A stretch of 64,000 bases of DNA from Saccharopolyspora gregorii (GCF_024734405.1 NZ_CP059556.1:2604001-2668000); one strand, 5' to 3'; numbered from the stretch's first letter, positions 28,045-38,174 are shown. Numbers and translations: made by a program. The notes: generated by a model not told the origin, from the sequence alone.

Positions 28045-28920
28045 GTGGTGGAACGGACGGTGGTGACCGGGATCGACGGGTCGTCCTCGGCCCTCCGCGC
28101 CGCTCGCTGGGCGGCCGGGGAAGCGCGCCGGAGGTCGGCGCGACTGCACCTGCTGCACTGCGACGTGAAGTCGCTCGTCGTCGTGCCCGACGCGCCGGTC
28201 GTGCCACCGCGGCAGATGTTCCTGGACAGCGTTCGGGAGGAAGCCGAGGAGTCCCTGCGCCTGGCGGGGGAGCAGGTGCGCGAGGTCGCGCCCGACGTCG
28301 TCGTGGAGACCGAGTTCCGCATGGAGGCTCCTTCGAGCGGTCTCGTCGAGCAATCCCGGCGAGCGGAGCTGGTGGTGCTGGGCAGCCGCGGGCTGGGCGG
28401 ATTCACCGGGCTGCTGATCGGTTCCGTGGCCATCGCGGTGGCGGCGCACGCGCAGTGCCCCGTCGCGGTCGTCCGCGGCGAGCACGAACCGGACGGGACC
28501 GAACCGGTCGTGGTCGGAGTGAGCGGGTCCCGGCACGACGTCGCCGCCCTCGGTTGCGCTTTCGGGTTCGCGGCAGCGCGGGAGGTGCCCCTGCGCGCGG
28601 TCCACGCCTGGCACTCCCTGGCCGGCGACGAGGCGCGACTGCGACACCGGGTCGACGACGGATGGGCGGTGACCCGATCCGACGAGGAGCGCTTGCTGAC
28701 CGAGGCGCTGGCGGGCTGGTCCGAGGAGCATCCCGATGTCGTGGTGCAGCGCTTCGCGCCGCTGGACAAACCGGTGCGGGCCTTGCTCTCGCACGCGGCG
28801 CAGGCGCAGCTCGTCGTGGTCGGAGCTCGTGGACGGGGAGGTTTCACCGGGTTGGTGCTGGGGTCCACGAGCCAACAGCTGGTGCAGCACTCGCCGTGCC
28901 CCGTGGTGATCGCGCGGTGA
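28045..28920 (+). CDS. Tandem universal stress protein
   Basis: 291 residues, two UspA domains (about 1-145 and 152-291). Both keep the ATP-loop pattern: VLGSRGLGGFTGLLIGS and VVGARGRGGFTGLVLGS. Start GTG 28045 follows GGGGGAG. Actinomycete UspA tandem proteins bind ATP and are induced in hypoxia or stationary phase. First of two USP genes on this strand, 29 bases before the next. Confidence 0.9.
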   Translation: MVERTVVTGIDGSSSALRAARWAAGEARRRSARLHLLHCDVKSLVVVPDAPVVPPRQMFLDSVREEAEESLRLAGEQVREVAPDVVVETEFRMEAPSSGLVEQSRRAELVVLGSRGLGGFTGLLIGSVAIAVAAHAQCPVAVVRGEHEPDGTEPVVVGVSGSRHDVAALGCAFGFAAAREVPLRAVHAWHSLAGDEARLRHRVDDGWAVTRSDEERLLTEALAGWSEEHPDVVVQRFAPLDKPVRALLSHAAQAQLVVVGARGRGGFTGLVLGSTSQQLVQHSPCPVVIAR

Positions 28921-28949
28921 GGAACGTGCCGGGCGGGGAGGAGGCGACG

Positions 28950-29387
28950 ATGACCGAGGCCGACCGGATTCTGGTGGGTGTCGATGGTTCCCGCGGCTCG
29001 CGGGCCGCGCTCCGGTGGGCGTTGCGCTACGCGGACCGCGCCGGAGGCGAGATCACGGCGCTGATCGCGTCCGGGATACCCGCGATGATCGACATCGCGA
29101 TGCCGATGCCCGGTGAGGGAGCGGCCGAGCACGCGGCCGCGGTGTTGCGGCAGGCCGTGGCCGAGACGCGCGCCTCGGCCGATGACGGCCGCCACGTGCG
29201 TCGCCTCGTCGTCGAGGACCACGGCGCCCCCGCGCTGCTCGCCGAGGCGGCGAGCGCCGACCTGCTGGTGGTCGGGCACCGCGGTCGCGGAGGATTCGCC
29301 GGCGCGCTGCTGGGTTCCGTCGCGCAGCACTGCGTCCGCCACGCGCCGTGCCCGGTGGTCGTGGTCCGCGACGCGCTGAGCTCGTGA
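28950..29387 (+). CDS. Single-domain universal stress protein
   Basis: 145 residues from ATG 28950, with GGGGAGGAGG just upstream. One UspA domain with ILVGVDGSRGSRAALRWAL and the ATP loop VVGHRGRGGFAGALLGS. Likely cotranscribed with the tandem USP before it. Confidence 0.9.
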   Translation: MTEADRILVGVDGSRGSRAALRWALRYADRAGGEITALIASGIPAMIDIAMPMPGEGAAEHAAAVLRQAVAETRASADDGRHVRRLVVEDHGAPALLAEAASADLLVVGHRGRGGFAGALLGSVAQHCVRHAPCPVVVVRDALSS

Positions 29388-29509
29388 GGCCCTCTGCCCG
29401 TGACGCGTCACCGAGGTGCGGCGGGATCGGGCGACCGCTCCCCGGACGCGAGGTCGCGGGCGCACACCGCGCAAGTTCGCCGCCGCGCGCGGGAGTTCGT
29501 CGGCCGGAG

Positions 29510-30325
29510 TCACCGAACGACGGCCACCGGGCATCGCGCGTGGTGCAGCACCCCTGAGGCGACCGATCCCAGGAACAGGCCGCTGAAGCCACCGCTGCCG
29601 CGATGCCCGACGACCAGCAGCGGGGAGGTCGCGGCCGCGTCGACGAGAGCGGGTACGGGATGCGCGAGCACGGCGACGGCGCGTGCGCGGAGTCCCGGGT
29701 ACCGGTTCGTCCACTCGGCGAGCTGCTGGTGCGCGTGCTGCTCGATCCGCAGCTGCGTCTCGTCGCGCTCGGCCGGAGGAAGCGAGGGCGCGAGCAACCC
29801 GGCCTCGTGCCAGGCCTGCACCGCCAGCAGTTCGCATCCCCGAGCCGCCGCGGCGTCGAGGGCGAAGCGCAGCGCGTTGTCGATGCCGGGGGAGTCGTCC
29901 AGACCCACCACGACCGGTCCGCCGGAGTGCACGACATCGCCGCGCACCACTACCACGGCGCCGGAAGCCCGGGTGGCCACCTCGGAACTCACCGAACCCA
30001 GCAAGGCATCGGCGAATCCGCCGAGCCCGCGGGAGCCCAGCACCAGCAGCCGGGCGGCTTCCTCGGCGCGCAGCAGCCCCTCGACGGGATGACCGGCACG
30101 GACCTCTGCACTGACCGGCACGTCCGGCGCCGCCTCCCGGCAAGCGGCCGCGGCCTCGCGCACGGCTTCGCCCGCGGAACCATCTCGGGCGGAATCGTCG
30201 TTGATCAGCAACACGTGCAGTCGCGTGCTGTGGCGCCGTGCTTCCCCAGCCGCCCACTGCGCTGCCTCGATGGAGCGGACCGAACCGTCGACGCCTGCCA
30301 CGATCGCGTTCTCGGGCTGCGACAT
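29510..30325 (-). CDS. Tandem universal stress protein
   Basis: 271 residues from ATG 30323-30325. Two UspA domains; ATP loops VLGSRGLGGFADALLGS and VVGHRGSGGFSGLFLGS. A DosR-like box lies 100 bases upstream. A broken copy of the same C-terminus survives at 38938-39036. Confidence 0.9.
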   Translation of the reverse strand: MSQPENAIVAGVDGSVRSIEAAQWAAGEARRHSTRLHVLLINDDSARDGSAGEAVREAAAACREAAPDVPVSAEVRAGHPVEGLLRAEEAARLLVLGSRGLGGFADALLGSVSSEVATRASGAVVVVRGDVVHSGGPVVVGLDDSPGIDNALRFALDAAAARGCELLAVQAWHEAGLLAPSLPPAERDETQLRIEQHAHQQLAEWTNRYPGLRARAVAVLAHPVPALVDAAATSPLLVVGHRGSGGFSGLFLGSVASGVLHHARCPVAVVR

Positions 30326-30424
30326 GGCGATGCCTCCTCGCCTCGACGTGCCTTCGCGGGTGGTCGGCCCAGCCGGGCCCCTCGCACGACGTCGCCAGGA
30401 TGGCGCAACGGCCACCACCCGCGC

Positions 30425-30440
30425 AGGGACCGAAAGTCCT
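30425..30440 (-). promoter_or_regulatory. DosR/DevR-like box upstream of USP
   Basis: On the minus strand AGGACTTTCGGTCCCT, the best match in the window to the GGACTTTCGGTCC dormancy box. It is 100 bases before the start at 30325, directly against the truncated end of the upstream USP gene. Confidence 0.65.
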
Positions 30441-30444
30441 CGCG

Positions 30445-31247
30445 GGACGCGTCCATTCCTCGGCGAAGTCGCGCAGGAGGTCGGCGCGGGCGAGCAGCTC
30501 GGCCGCGGCCGAGCCTCGTTCGACGAAGCGGTCCACCACGACGTCCGGGTACCGCTCGCACCAGCCCGCGAGCAGCTCCGCCAGCAGCAGCTGCTCGCGG
30601 TGGCGCACCTCGTCCTCGGCCAGGCCCACCCGCAGCCACGTGGCGTCGACACCGACGACGTCCCAGGTGTGCACGACGTGCAGCGGGGCTTCCCAGGCCT
30701 CGGCCGCCTCGAACGCGTGCGCCAGCAGGAGTTCCGCCTCCCGCGAACCGTCCAGGCCCACGACCACGGGGCCGTCGACCAGCCCCTGCCCGCGGTCGCT
30801 CCTGCCCCGCACCACCGCCGTCGTGCTGTGGCCGTGCGCGGCGACGGCCAGCGCGACCGAACCGGCCAGCAGGCCGGTGAAACCTCCCAGACCTCGATCA
30901 CCGACCACCACGAGCTCGGCGCCGCGCGATTCGTCGATCATCACCGATGGCGGGGTGCCGGGGCACGACTCGGTTTCCACCGGCACGCCGGGGCTTTCCG
31001 AACGCGCGGAGTCGGCGGCCGGGGCCAGCCACTTCTCCACCTCGACGCGCACCGGCGCGTGGTGCTCGCGAGGCCACGGCAGCCCGGGGATCTCCGGGAG
31101 CACGGGCAACGCGAACACGTCGGCGTAGACGATCCGCAAGGTGGTGCCCCGCCGAGCGGCCGCTCGGGCCGCCCACCGCACGGCACCGCGCGCGGTCCCC
31201 GAACCGTCGATGCCCACGACGACCGGATCTCGGGCGTCTCCGCTCAT
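30445..31247 (-). pseudogene. Universal stress protein lacking its C-terminus
   Basis: Starts at ATG 31245-31247 with an intact first UspA domain (VVVGIDGS, VVGDRGLGGFTGLLAGS) and most of the second (VVVGLDGSREAELLLAHAF). After ELLARADLL the sequence no longer matches a USP: the second ATP loop and about 45 residues are missing, and the frame runs without a stop through the next promoter and out of frame through the next gene. The end given is where similarity stops. A deletion joining this gene to the following promoter explains it. Confidence 0.7.
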
Positions 31248-31413
31248 GTCGTCCCCCTGTTCCGGCTCGACACCCCGCAGCGAAGGGACGAGCGCTCCCG
31301 GCGCCTGCGGCGAACCGCTCGACCCGGCCACGTCCGACCGCGCGCGATTCCTGCGCCGCCCGCATCTCAGCAGGAGATCGGGCGCGCGCCTCGCATCGGC
31401 ACCACGTCGGCGC

Positions 31414-32274
31414 TCACGCGGGAGGACGGACGACCAGCAGCGGACAGGGCGCGCAGTGGGCGAGCGCCCGGCTGGTCGACCCCAGCAGCATCCCGGTGAA
31501 ACCGGCATGGCCACGGCTGCCGATCACGAGCAGTTCGGCGCGCGCCGCGTGGGCGAGCAGCGCCCGGACGGGGCGGTCGTGCTCGACCGAACGGTGCAGC
31601 TCCACGTCGGGGAAGCGCTCGGCGGCTCCGGCGAGGCGTTCGGCGAGCAGGCGGTGGGCATCCCGTTCCCGGTCGGAGTCCGAGATGCCGGAGGTGAGGT
31701 CGGTCCAGTCCTCAGCGGCGACCTCGCGCCAGGTGTGCACGGCCAGCAGCGGGACTCCGCGCAGGCCGGCCTCGTGCAGAGCCCAGTCGAGGGCGTGATC
31801 GGCGACCCCGGCGGAGTCCACGCCGACGACGATGCCGCCCTCCCGGCCGGGCCCGCGCGACTCGCGCACGACCGCCACCGGGCAGCCGGCGAGCGCGATC
31901 GCCGCCTCCGCCGTCGAGCCGAATTCGAGCCGCGCTCCTGACTCGTCGAGCCCGTGGCTCCCGACGACGAGCAGGTGCGCCGCGGTCGACTCCGCGACCA
32001 GCCGCTCGGCCGCGTCGCCGCGCTGGACGTCCCCGCGGACGTCCACGGCCGGCGCACGTCCGCGCGCGGCCCGCTCGGCGGTGTCGAGCACGTCGCGGGC
32101 TCGGAGGCGGGCTCCTTCGTCGTCCCGCGGGGTGACCTCGCCCGGCAGCACCGCGAGCAGCCGCACCGGAAGCCCCCGCAGCTCGGCTTCCCGGGCGGCC
32201 CACTCCACTGCGCCGAAGGCGGGGGCGGATCCGTCCACACCGACCACGATTCCTGCCTTCCGCTGTCCGGTCAC
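31414..32274 (-). CDS. Tandem universal stress protein
   Basis: 286 residues, two UspA domains. The first has a degenerate ATP loop (VVGSHGLDESGARLEFGS), the second a good one (VIGSRGHAGFTGMLLGS). It follows the GH65 gene by 77 bases on the same strand and could be in its transcription unit. Confidence 0.9.
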   Translation of the reverse strand: MTGQRKAGIVVGVDGSAPAFGAVEWAAREAELRGLPVRLLAVLPGEVTPRDDEGARLRARDVLDTAERAARGRAPAVDVRGDVQRGDAAERLVAESTAAHLLVVGSHGLDESGARLEFGSTAEAAIALAGCPVAVVRESRGPGREGGIVVGVDSAGVADHALDWALHEAGLRGVPLLAVHTWREVAAEDWTDLTSGISDSDRERDAHRLLAERLAGAAERFPDVELHRSVEHDRPVRALLAHAARAELLVIGSRGHAGFTGMLLGSTSRALAHCAPCPLLVVRPPA

Positions 32275-32351
32275 GATCGCGCACCTCCCGGCATCGGCCT
32301 CGCAGCGAAGGTACGACCGGGCCGCGCGGGACGCGATGCGGCGGCGGTCGT

Positions 32352-34838
32352 TCAGCCCGCGGAGCGGTTCCGCCGATCCGCCGTGGCGGTGCCCGGCCCC
32401 GTCCTGTCGCGGCGGACCCGCACCCGAGCGGCCTCCCCCCGCTCCCAGCGGAACGTCGCGCCGTCACCGGGGGCCAGCTCCACCTCGCAGTCCCCGCAGG
32501 CGCACCTGATCGAGCCGCCGGTGGGGCCGCCTCGGCCGACCCGCACCACCGCGGTGCGGCCGGTGACCGACAGGGACACCGGGTGCTCCCGGTAGCGCAG
32601 GTCGAGCTCCAGCTCGCCCAGCTCCGGTGGCCAGCACGGGTTGAGCCGCAGCGCCTCCTGCCTGGCCTCGACCCCGGCGAAGCAGCGCTGGAGCAGGTCG
32701 ATGCTCCCGGCCATCGCGGCGAGGTGGACACCTTCGCGGGTGCTGCCGCCGCGGGTGTCGTGCACGTCGGCCTCCAGCACCCGGTGGAAGTGCTCCCACG
32801 CCCGCTGCCGGTCGGACCTGGCCAGCACCCAGGCGTGCACCACGGAGCTGAGGGTCGAGCCGTGACTGGTGCGCCGCAGGTAGTGCTCGATCGTCTCCGG
32901 GATCCGGTGGGCCGGGAACGGATAGCCCAGTCCCGCGAGGACGTCGCGCAGCTCTTCCGCGGACAGCAGGTAGAACAGCATGAGCACATCGGCCTGCTTG
33001 GAGGCCTGGTAGCGGTTCGGGTCGTCGCCCTCGGCCTCCAGGATGCGGTCCAGGCGACGGATGTCGCCGTAGCGCCGCCGGTAGCCGTGCCAGTCGAGCT
33101 CGGCCAGCTCGTGGTAGCCCTCGAACTGGCTCGGGATGCCGTCGTGGAAGGGCACGAACAGCTTGCGGGACAACCGCTTCCAACGAGCGAGCTCGGCTTC
33201 GCGCAGTCCCAGCTCGGCCATGAGCTCCCGTCGGCGCTCCGGCGCGAGAACGGTGAGCACCCGGACGGCCGTCCGGCACAGCCACGCGAGCATGACGTTG
33301 GTGTAGGCGTTGTTGTCGATCCCGGCGGTGGCGGCGCCCGGGTAGGCGGTGTGGTATTCGTCCGGGCCGACCACTCCTTCGACGACGTAGCGGTCCCGGC
33401 TCGGGTCGTAGCGGGCGAGGCCGGCGGCGAACCGGGTGATGTCCAGGATCAGCTCCGCGCCGAAGTCGCGGAGGAACGCCGTGTCCGCGGTCGACTGGTA
33501 GTAGTGCCCCGTGTTGTACGCGATCGCGATGCCGATGTGCCGCTGCAAGTGGGTGTCGTCGGTCAGCCACCGCCGCGATCGCGGGTTGAGGTGCAGGCGT
33601 TGGCTCTCCTCCCGGCCGTTGCTGCCGCTCTGCCACGGGAACATCGCGCCGGCCCGCCCGGCGCGGCGTGCGGCGCTGCGCGCCTGGTGCAGCCGCCGGT
33701 ACCGGTACAGCAGCAACGCGCGAGCCTCGTCGGCGGCGCGCAACGCCAGAACCGGCAGCACGAACAGCTCGTCCCAGAACACGTGGCCCCGGTACGCCTC
33801 GCCGTGCAGACCCCGAGCGGGGACGCCCACGTCCAGGTCGGCGCTGTTCGGCGAGATCGTCTGGAGGAGGTGGAACAGGTGCAGGCGCACCGCGCGGCGG
33901 ATGTCCCCGGCGCCGCGGATCCCGCAGCGGAAGGCCCGCCACGACTTGAGCCAGGCCGCTTGGTGCGTCTCCAGCAGCGATTCGAACCCGCCGGCCTCGG
34001 CGACCAGCTCCGCGGACTCCGCCGCCGGCTCCGAGATCGCACGGTCGCGCGAGGTGTGCAGTGCCACGACCTTCTCGATCACGACGCGCTCGCCGGGCCG
34101 CGCGGCCACCACGAGCTCGTGCGCGATGCGGTCGGCTTCCACCACGGTCGTTCGCGGAACGTTCGGCTCCCGGCCGTCGGTCCTGACGCGGGTGCGTGCC
34201 GCTTCGGCGACTTCGATGCGCGACCAGGCGGTGCGAGCCCGCAGGCCGAGGGTTTCGGGCGAGTGCTCGTGCACCTCGAATCCGGTGAGGTGAGCACCCT
34301 CCAGCGCTTCGTACCGGGCGACTCCGGTGTTGCGCACCCGGCCGTCGAGGCCGCTGCGGAAGGTGATGGTGCTGCTGTGGTCCTCGGGAACGAGCGTGGT
34401 CTCCAGCGCCGCCAGGTGCGGGAGTCCCATGTGGACGATGCGGCGCTGCGTCAAGGTCGTGGTGCGCCCGGCCCGGTCGCGGAACCGGCACCGCCTGCTC
34501 AGCAGCCCCCGTTCGAGGTCCAGTGCGATCTCGTGCTCCAGCAGCGTGCACCGGCTCAGGTCGAACCAGTCGCCGTCGTCGAAGCGGAACGTCAGCGGCA
34601 ACCAGTTCGGCAGGTTCACCATCGACTCCGTGGTGATCTCCTGCCCGGCGACCTCGGCGGTCCGGCGGTCGTAGCACCCCGCCGCGTACGTGCCGGGGTA
34701 GTGCACCCCGTCGTCCTCCGCCTCCGGAGCCGCCCCGCGGGTGGCGAAGTAGCCGTTGCCCAGCACGCACAGCGCCTCCCGCCGCCCCTCGTCGGCGGGG
34801 TCGAAGCCGCTGAACGTCCACGCGCGATCATCGGTCAT
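32352..34838 (-). CDS. GH65 family disaccharide phosphorylase
   Basis: 828 residues from ATG 34836-34838. Family GH65 layout: N-terminal beta-sandwich, (alpha/alpha)6 catalytic barrel, small C-terminal sheet. The general acid is Glu 494 in GPDEYHT. SKQADVLMLFYLL near 600 is the usual phosphate-side segment. GH65 enzymes split maltose, trehalose or kojibiose with phosphate to beta-glucose 1-phosphate and glucose, or hydrolyse trehalose; which one is not clear. A beta-phosphoglucomutase-like gene at 38175 would use the product. It sits 16 bases after a USP gene. Confidence 0.88.
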   Translation of the reverse strand: MTDDRAWTFSGFDPADEGRREALCVLGNGYFATRGAAPEAEDDGVHYPGTYAAGCYDRRTAEVAGQEITTESMVNLPNWLPLTFRFDDGDWFDLSRCTLLEHEIALDLERGLLSRRCRFRDRAGRTTTLTQRRIVHMGLPHLAALETTLVPEDHSSTITFRSGLDGRVRNTGVARYEALEGAHLTGFEVHEHSPETLGLRARTAWSRIEVAEAARTRVRTDGREPNVPRTTVVEADRIAHELVVAARPGERVVIEKVVALHTSRDRAISEPAAESAELVAEAGGFESLLETHQAAWLKSWRAFRCGIRGAGDIRRAVRLHLFHLLQTISPNSADLDVGVPARGLHGEAYRGHVFWDELFVLPVLALRAADEARALLLYRYRRLHQARSAARRAGRAGAMFPWQSGSNGREESQRLHLNPRSRRWLTDDTHLQRHIGIAIAYNTGHYYQSTADTAFLRDFGAELILDITRFAAGLARYDPSRDRYVVEGVVGPDEYHTAYPGAATAGIDNNAYTNVMLAWLCRTAVRVLTVLAPERRRELMAELGLREAELARWKRLSRKLFVPFHDGIPSQFEGYHELAELDWHGYRRRYGDIRRLDRILEAEGDDPNRYQASKQADVLMLFYLLSAEELRDVLAGLGYPFPAHRIPETIEHYLRRTSHGSTLSSVVHAWVLARSDRQRAWEHFHRVLEADVHDTRGGSTREGVHLAAMAGSIDLLQRCFAGVEARQEALRLNPCWPPELGELELDLRYREHPVSLSVTGRTAVVRVGRGGPTGGSIRCACGDCEVELAPGDGATFRWERGEAARVRVRRDRTGPGTATADRRNRSAG

Positions 34839-34854
34839 CAGGACCGGCCTCCGC

Positions 34855-35693
34855 TCAGCCGCTCCGGCCGGGGCGCGCACCTTCCGGTGGCACCACGGCG
34901 ACCGGGCAGGCAGCCCGGTGCAGCACGCCGCGCGAGACCGATCCCAGCAGCGCCTCGGAGAACCCACCGGATCCGCGACGCCCCACGACCAGCAGGCGGG
35001 CACCGCTCGCGGCCTCGGTCAAGGCGGAGATCGGGTCCATCGAGCTGGTGAGGCGGCGCACGGTGACGTCGGGGTGGTCCGGGGCGAACCCGGCCACCGC
35101 TTCAGCGAGTGCGCGCTCCGCGCGCTCGACCAGTTCCTCGCGGTCCGGGTGCTCGAACGGGCCGGGGATGAACGCCGAATCCGGCGCCGCCTGCACCGCG
35201 ACCACGTCGCAGCGCAGCGCTTCCGCCGCCTCGCAGGCGAATTCCAGGGCGCGGTCCCCCTGGACCGACCCGTCGACACCGGCCACGACGGTTTCGCGCC
35301 GCACCTGCTCGGCCGCCCCGCGCACCACCACCGCCGGGCACGGGGAGCGCGTCGCGACTTCCAGGGCCACCGAGCCGAGCACGGCGTCGTGCAGCGCCCG
35401 GTGTCCACGCGATCCGAGCACCAGCAGCGATGCGTGGCGCGCCACTTTCAGGAGCCGGGGAACGGCCCGGCCGGTCCGCGCCTCGACGCGCACTCGTCGA
35501 GGCGGGCGTTGCGTTCACGGATCTGCGCGGCGAGGTCGGTCAGCCAGCCGGGACGGGTCCCGCCCGGATGCGGCCCGGTGCCGATGGTGATCAACAGCAG
35601 CTCGTCGCCGCAGAGCGCCGCGTTCGCGCAGGCCCACTCGACCGCGCGCTCGGATTCGGGTGTGCCGTCCACCGCGATCGCGCACCCCGGCAT
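34855..35693 (-). pseudogene. Tandem universal stress protein split by a frameshift
   Basis: The N-terminal frame runs from ATG 35691-35693 (MPGCAIAVDGTPESERAVEW) to a stop at 35448. The rest is in another frame, from about 35493 (VRVEARTGRAVPRLLKVARH, then VLGSRGHRALHDAVLGS) to 34855 and includes a full second domain (VVGRRGSGGFSEALLGS). Reading LDE then V-R-V-E across 35490-35496 restores one 278-residue tandem USP, so a single base is missing there. No slippery heptamer is seen; this is a mutation or sequencing error. Confidence 0.75.
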
Positions 35694-35874
35694 CGCATCC
35701 CCCTTTCCTCGTTCCCAGGCTGGCAAAGGCACCTGCCCGGGGCATCTCGGCGTCCGGTCTCCTTCGGCGGTGGCGAGCGGGCGCGGGTGGAACCGCTCGG
35801 CGCGCCGCTCCGCGATCGCGGCGGGAGCGGGCGGCGGCCATCGCGGGACCCCGGCACGTGCGGCGGTGCGCAGG

Positions 35875-35886
35875 CATGGACGAAAG
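35875..35886 (-). promoter_or_regulatory. Partial DosR-like box between divergent USP genes
   Basis: GGGCTTTCGTCC on the minus strand, 60 bases before the USP start at 35947. Core CTTTCG matches the box at 30425-30440. Weaker than that site. Confidence 0.35.
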
Positions 35887-35946
35887 CCCGTTCCGGGCGC
35901 CCTTCGGCGGTGCGACCGTGAGGTGGTTCCTCGTGGAGGAGGTGGC

Positions 35947-36825
35947 ATGAGCAGTGCCCGGCCCGGTCCGGTCGTCGCGGGGTTCAGCGGAACGCCCGGA
36001 TCCCGGCAAGCGCTGCGGTGGGCGTGCCGCGAAGCCGCGGTGCGGCGGCGAGAACTGCACCTCGTGCGCGCGTTCTCCACGCCGCTGGAGGAGCTGACGC
36101 GGATCCACTTCCCCGCCGAGCCCGTCGACTTCGGACTGCTGCACGCGGACGTGGAGCACGAGGTGAGCGGGACGGTCGCGGAGTGCGCGCGGGACTGGCC
36201 GGAGTTGACCATCACGGGCGAGAGCCGGCTCGGGCACCCCGCGCTGGTGTTGCGGGAAGCCGCGGAGGACGGCGACCTGCTCGTGCTCGGACCCGCACAG
36301 CACGGGCGGCTGCACCACTGCCTGCTCGGATCCACGTCCGACGAGCTGCTGCGGGGCTCCGCGGTGCCCGTCGTCTTCGCCCGCGGGACGGAGTGGGCGG
36401 AACGCCACCGAGTCGTGGTCGGCGTCGACGGCTCCCGGATCAGCGCCCGGGCCGTGGGATTCGCCTTCGACCACGCGGCGCGGCACGGTGCCGAACTCGT
36501 CGCGGCTCTCGCCTGGGACGAGTTGCCGCGGGACGCGATCGCCCCGGCCAGGTGGAGCCTCGATTGGACCGACGTCACCCGCGGCTGCGAACGGCAGCTC
36601 GCCGAGTCCCTCGCCGGGTGGCAGGAGCAGTACCCCGACGTCCCGGTGCGGCACGAGGTCACGACGACGGAACTCCCGGCGGAGCTGCTGCTGCGCCACG
36701 CACGGGAAGCGGGGCTCGTGGTCGTGGGACGGCACGGCCGGTTCCTGATGCACGCGGCGATGGTGGGCTCCACCGGCCGTGCGGTCGCCCACCGGGCGCC
36801 GTGCCCCGTCGCCGTCGTGCCCTGA
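35947..36825 (+). CDS. Tandem universal stress protein
   Basis: 292 residues from ATG 35947 after GGAGGAGG. Both UspA domains are readable; the first ATP loop is degenerate (VLGPAQHGRLHHCLLGS), as is the second (VVGRHGRFLMHAAMVGS), each lacking the usual GG pair, so nucleotide binding may be weak. It diverges from the frameshifted USP. Confidence 0.88.
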   Translation: MSSARPGPVVAGFSGTPGSRQALRWACREAAVRRRELHLVRAFSTPLEELTRIHFPAEPVDFGLLHADVEHEVSGTVAECARDWPELTITGESRLGHPALVLREAAEDGDLLVLGPAQHGRLHHCLLGSTSDELLRGSAVPVVFARGTEWAERHRVVVGVDGSRISARAVGFAFDHAARHGAELVAALAWDELPRDAIAPARWSLDWTDVTRGCERQLAESLAGWQEQYPDVPVRHEVTTTELPAELLLRHAREAGLVVVGRHGRFLMHAAMVGSTGRAVAHRAPCPVAVVP

Positions 36826-36844
36826 CGCACGCGGCCCGGTCCCG

Positions 36845-36904
36845 GTGCCCGGCGGCTCGCCGGTTCGGACTCAGGTGCCCAGGGGCTCGCCGGTTCGGAC
36901 TCAG
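36845..36904. repeat. 30-base tandem duplication overlapping the ADH stop codon
   Basis: Two adjacent 30-base units (36845-36874 and 36875-36904), 28 of 30 bases alike, each with GGCTCGCCGGTTCGGACTCA. The second contains the stop of the alcohol dehydrogenase gene, so the duplication arose at its 3' end. Confidence 0.75.
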
Positions 36905-37926
36905 CCGCCTGGCAGCAGGACGGCGGCCCCGTGCACGCGATCGTCGGCCAGGTCCCGCAGCGCCGCGTCGGCCCGGTCCAGCCGGTACGGCGTGGTCGTC
37001 ACCCGCAGGCGGTGCTGGTCGGCGAAGCGCAGGAAGTCCACCCCGTCGCCCCGGGTGTTCGCGGTGACGCTGCACAGCGCGCGTTCGTGGAACAGGTGCC
37101 GCTGGTAGTCGAGCTCCGGGATCGTCGTCAGGTGGATGCCGGCGATCGCCAGCGTCCCGCCGCGCCGCAAGGCGGCCAGCGCCACGGGAACCAGCTCGCC
37201 GACGGGGGCGAACAGCACCGCCGAGTCCAGCGGTTCCGGTGGTTCGTCCGCCAAGCCACCGGCGGTGGCCGCCCCCAAGTCGAGCGCGAGCGCCCGTGCG
37301 CGCGCGGACCGGGTGAGCACGTGCACGCGTGCGCCGCCGGCCACGGCGACTTGGGCGGTCAGGTGGGCACTCGCGCCGAACCCGTACAGGCCCAGCACTC
37401 CGCCCGCGGGGACCTGAGCTCGGCGCCACGCCCGGTAGCCGATCACCCCGGCGCACAGCAGCGGTGCGACCTCGGCGTCGGTGTACCCGGCAGGCAACCG
37501 GTAGGCGTAGGCGGCGGGCACCGTGGTGAACTCGGCATAGCCCCCGTCGGCGTCCCAGCCGGTGAAGCGCGAGCGGGGGCAGAGGTTCTCCCTTCCCCGC
37601 AAGCAGAACCCGCATCGCCCGCACGTGCCCCGCAACCACGGGATGCCGACCCGTTCGCCCAAGTCGAAACCGGTGGCGGCCGGGTCGCAGGCCACTACTT
37701 CTCCGACGACTTCGTGGCCCGGCACGACGGGCCGGCGGTGGGCGGGCAGGTCGCCCTCGGCGAGGTGCAGGTCGGTGCGGCACACCCCGCAGGCCAGCAC
37801 CCGCACCAGCAGCTCGCCGGAGTCCCGGGACGGGACGGGGCGCAGCACCCAGCGCAACGGCTGCTCCGCGAGCGGACCGGGCTCGCGCACGATCCACGCG
37901 TTCATGGTGTCGGCGATGGATGCCAT
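36901..37926 (-). CDS. Zinc-dependent alcohol dehydrogenase (AdhA-like)
   Basis: 341 residues. Catalytic zinc site CGVCRTDLH and GHEVVGEV; structural zinc cysteines in [17 protein letters not shown]; cofactor loop [12 protein letters not shown]. Matches the mycobacterial AdhA group. It diverges from the HAD gene at 38175; the gap holds paired GGTACC palindromes (37990-38029). As part of the stress island it may help redox balance in low oxygen (inference). Confidence 0.9.
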   Translation of the reverse strand: MASIADTMNAWIVREPGPLAEQPLRWVLRPVPSRDSGELLVRVLACGVCRTDLHLAEGDLPAHRRPVVPGHEVVGEVVACDPAATGFDLGERVGIPWLRGTCGRCGFCLRGRENLCPRSRFTGWDADGGYAEFTTVPAAYAYRLPAGYTDAEVAPLLCAGVIGYRAWRRAQVPAGGVLGLYGFGASAHLTAQVAVAGGARVHVLTRSARARALALDLGAATAGGLADEPPEPLDSAVLFAPVGELVPVALAALRRGGTLAIAGIHLTTIPELDYQRHLFHERALCSVTANTRGDGVDFLRFADQHRLRVTTTPYRLDRADAALRDLADDRVHGAAVLLPGG

Positions 37927-38174
37927 CCCGTCCTCCCGGGGCGGCCCGCCGGGTCCGTCCGGGCCGCCGGCCTCGACCGATGTCCTGCGGGTACCAACCT
38001 GGCACGCGCCGAACCGCTGGTACCAGAGAACATCGGCCCCGCTCCCCGCGGCGGATTCCGATCGGCGGGAGCGTCGTTTCCCGGAACGCGGGCGGCGGGC
38101 ATCCCGGAGCGGCAGTCGATGCGGCGGCCGGGTGCCGGCGGCGATCGACCCGACGCGACGGGGGAGCGGTGGTA

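Noticed and set aside
27762-31514. 1250-codon minus-strand open frame through the USP region
   Set aside because: Only its first part (31247 to about 30445) is a real USP; the rest is an out-of-frame run across other USP genes.
37985-38030. GGTACC pairs between AdhA and HAD genes as a firm operator
   Set aside because: The six-base arms are short and the 21-base spacing is unusual; mentioned only in the AdhA entry.
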